Below, one piece after another: positions 63,301 through 64,000 of a DNA stretch of 64,000 bases. Both the position numbers and the translations under genes were made by a program. The notes under the pieces were generated by a model that did not search any database, was not told the origin of the DNA, and saw only the letters and a list, made by a program, of their open reading frames with translations. This DNA is from Brevundimonas sp. (GTDB lineage: Bacteria; Pseudomonadota; Alphaproteobacteria; Caulobacterales; Caulobacteraceae), in the NCBI RefSeq assembly GCF_016742135.1, contig NZ_JACVCG010000001.1, positions 620,001 through 684,000 on the forward strand. The letters are read 5' to 3'. Numbering within the stretch: position 1 is the stretch's first letter; each line of letters begins with the position of its first letter.

Positions 63301-64000
63301 GTGCCGGCGCCTCGCGGCAACAGGGTCCGGACGTCAAACCATGGCGCGCGGCGACGCCGGGCCGGCCGCCGGAACAGCAGGGCCATTGCGATGGCTGCGA
63401 CCCCCAGCGGGAAGACGTACTGCAGGACATTCACCCACGGGGTCCACGCTGCGGCCGCTACCAGGCCGTAGCCGAGGATGCGCACCAGCAGGAACGCCGC
63501 CGCCGCCTTCGCTATTCTCAACCCGTAGCCGGTGCGGCTGAACGATCCCGCGAGGATGGCCGCCAGCGCCAGCGCCATGGCCGTCAGGGCATAGAGGGGT
63601 GAGGCCAGCCGGGAGTGCGCCTCGGCCAAAAGCTCATTGCGGGTGCCGACCGAGGGAATCATTTCCGGACGAGGCATGAACAGGTCACTCAGCCCGAGGT
63701 CGGCGGGCTTGAATCGCGGCTGATCCGCCACCTCGGCGAACGCCCCGAGCGGAAACACATAGGTGTCGAACGACAGCAGATTCAGAACACCTGCGGACGA
63801 GTAGCGCTGGTTGGAGCCCCCCACCAGGGTCAGCACCGGCTCGCCATCTACCCGGCCAAAGCGCGCCTCCGTGGCATTCCAGGTCTCGGTCGTCTCTCCC
63901 CGCTGGATATAGATGAAGAGGTTCTTCAGAAGGCCGTTCTGCTCGATTTCCTGAACGTAGACGGTCAGGCCGTCCGGGCCCTGAACGAACCGGCCTTCCT
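63297..64000 (-). CDS. lptF: LPS export ABC permease LptF (C-terminal part, cut by the window end)
   Basis: The reading frame is open from base 64000 down to 63297, giving about 234 residues of the C-terminal half. It starts inside the periplasmic jellyroll (DGLTVYVQEIEQNGLLKNLFIYIQRG, outline) and ends with three membrane helices. SPLYALTAMALALAAILAGSFSR is family-typical. The start codon and first helices lie beyond the window. It is the upstream partner of lptG. Confidence 0.93.
   Translation of the reverse strand, partial: EGRFVQGPDGLTVYVQEIEQNGLLKNLFIYIQRGETTETWNATEARFGRVDGEPVLTLVGGSNQRYSSAGVLNLLSFDTYVFPLGAFAEVADQPRFKPADLGLSDLFMPRPEMIPSVGTRNELLAEAHSRLASPLYALTAMALALAAILAGSFSRTGYGLRIAKAAAAFLLVRILGYGLVAAAAWTPWVNVLQYVFPLGVAAIAMALLFRRPARRRRAPWFDVRTLLPRGAGT

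Overview
The window is GC-rich DNA from an alphaproteobacterium of the order Caulobacterales, probably a Brevundimonas or close Caulobacteraceae relative. The evidence is gene content and order. A fliX gene is divergent from flgI-cheL-flbY, a combination known from Caulobacter. There is a perfect alphaproteobacterial LexA box (GTTC-N7-GTTC) before uvrA, and a TTAA-N7-TTAA CtrA-type box. A pcm/LytM-factor/yajC/secD/secF run and an rpoZ-spoT-...-pyrE-pdxJ-acpS-lepB-rnc-era run are also present. The gene density is chromosomal, with no insertion sequence, prophage, CRISPR array or rRNA. No stretch longer than about 260 bases lacks a gene.

Layout. 1-6332 (+): end of pcm, a degenerate LytM factor, the SecDF-YajC translocase accessory genes, then a PuuD-like membrane protein, a squalene-synthase-like protein and a VIT-family metal transporter. 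6361-9770 (-): a secreted unknown, an MpaB-type oxygenase, a 69-residue protein and trmFO. 9866-12539 (+): three tandem membrane proteins that look like paralogs. 12576-16333: uvrA (-) back to back with a HigBA-like toxin-antitoxin locus (+), a LexA box lying between them. 16411-18082 (+): a small membrane ORF overlapping an ABC-F ATPase. 18086-22422: an EAL phosphodiesterase and the flgI-cheL-flbY / fliX flagellar cluster, with a sigma-54 promoter for flgI. 22560-25674 (+): dksA, an esterase, a small secreted protein and gltX. 25699-28912: small genes, a LOG-family protein, a lipoprotein, tRNA-Asn and an SPOUT methyltransferase. 28989-36587: pgm, an amino acid permease, hrpB and two methyltransferases. 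36595-41404: a GT2 glycosyltransferase, a TetR regulator and a FecBCD/BtuFCD-type ABC importer. 41401-44970: a soluble lytic transglycosylase, dapA and smpB. 44981-46489 (-): a small membrane protein, a family-5 uracil-DNA glycosylase and an NYN-domain protein. 46540-56429 (+): folK, rpoZ-spoT, a second LOG protein, pyrE, pdxJ, acpS, lepB, rnc, era and a serine hydrolase. 56433-64000 (-): the outer-membrane biogenesis operon lptF-lptG-lptD-surA-pdxA-rsmA, with lptF cut by the window end.

Most of the window is conserved housekeeping: protein export, LPS export, stringent response, translation factors and DNA repair. The part least explained by known annotation is 15596-16333. There a LexA box, a strong promoter, a 9-codon leader peptide, mutually exclusive RNA pairings around a Shine-Dalgarno sequence and a toxin-antitoxin pair sit together beside uvrA. 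Other points worth attention are the three-paralog membrane cluster, the small ORF overlapping the ABC-F gene, a CtrA box followed by an isolated intrinsic terminator, and a general pattern of inverted repeats at convergent gene ends.
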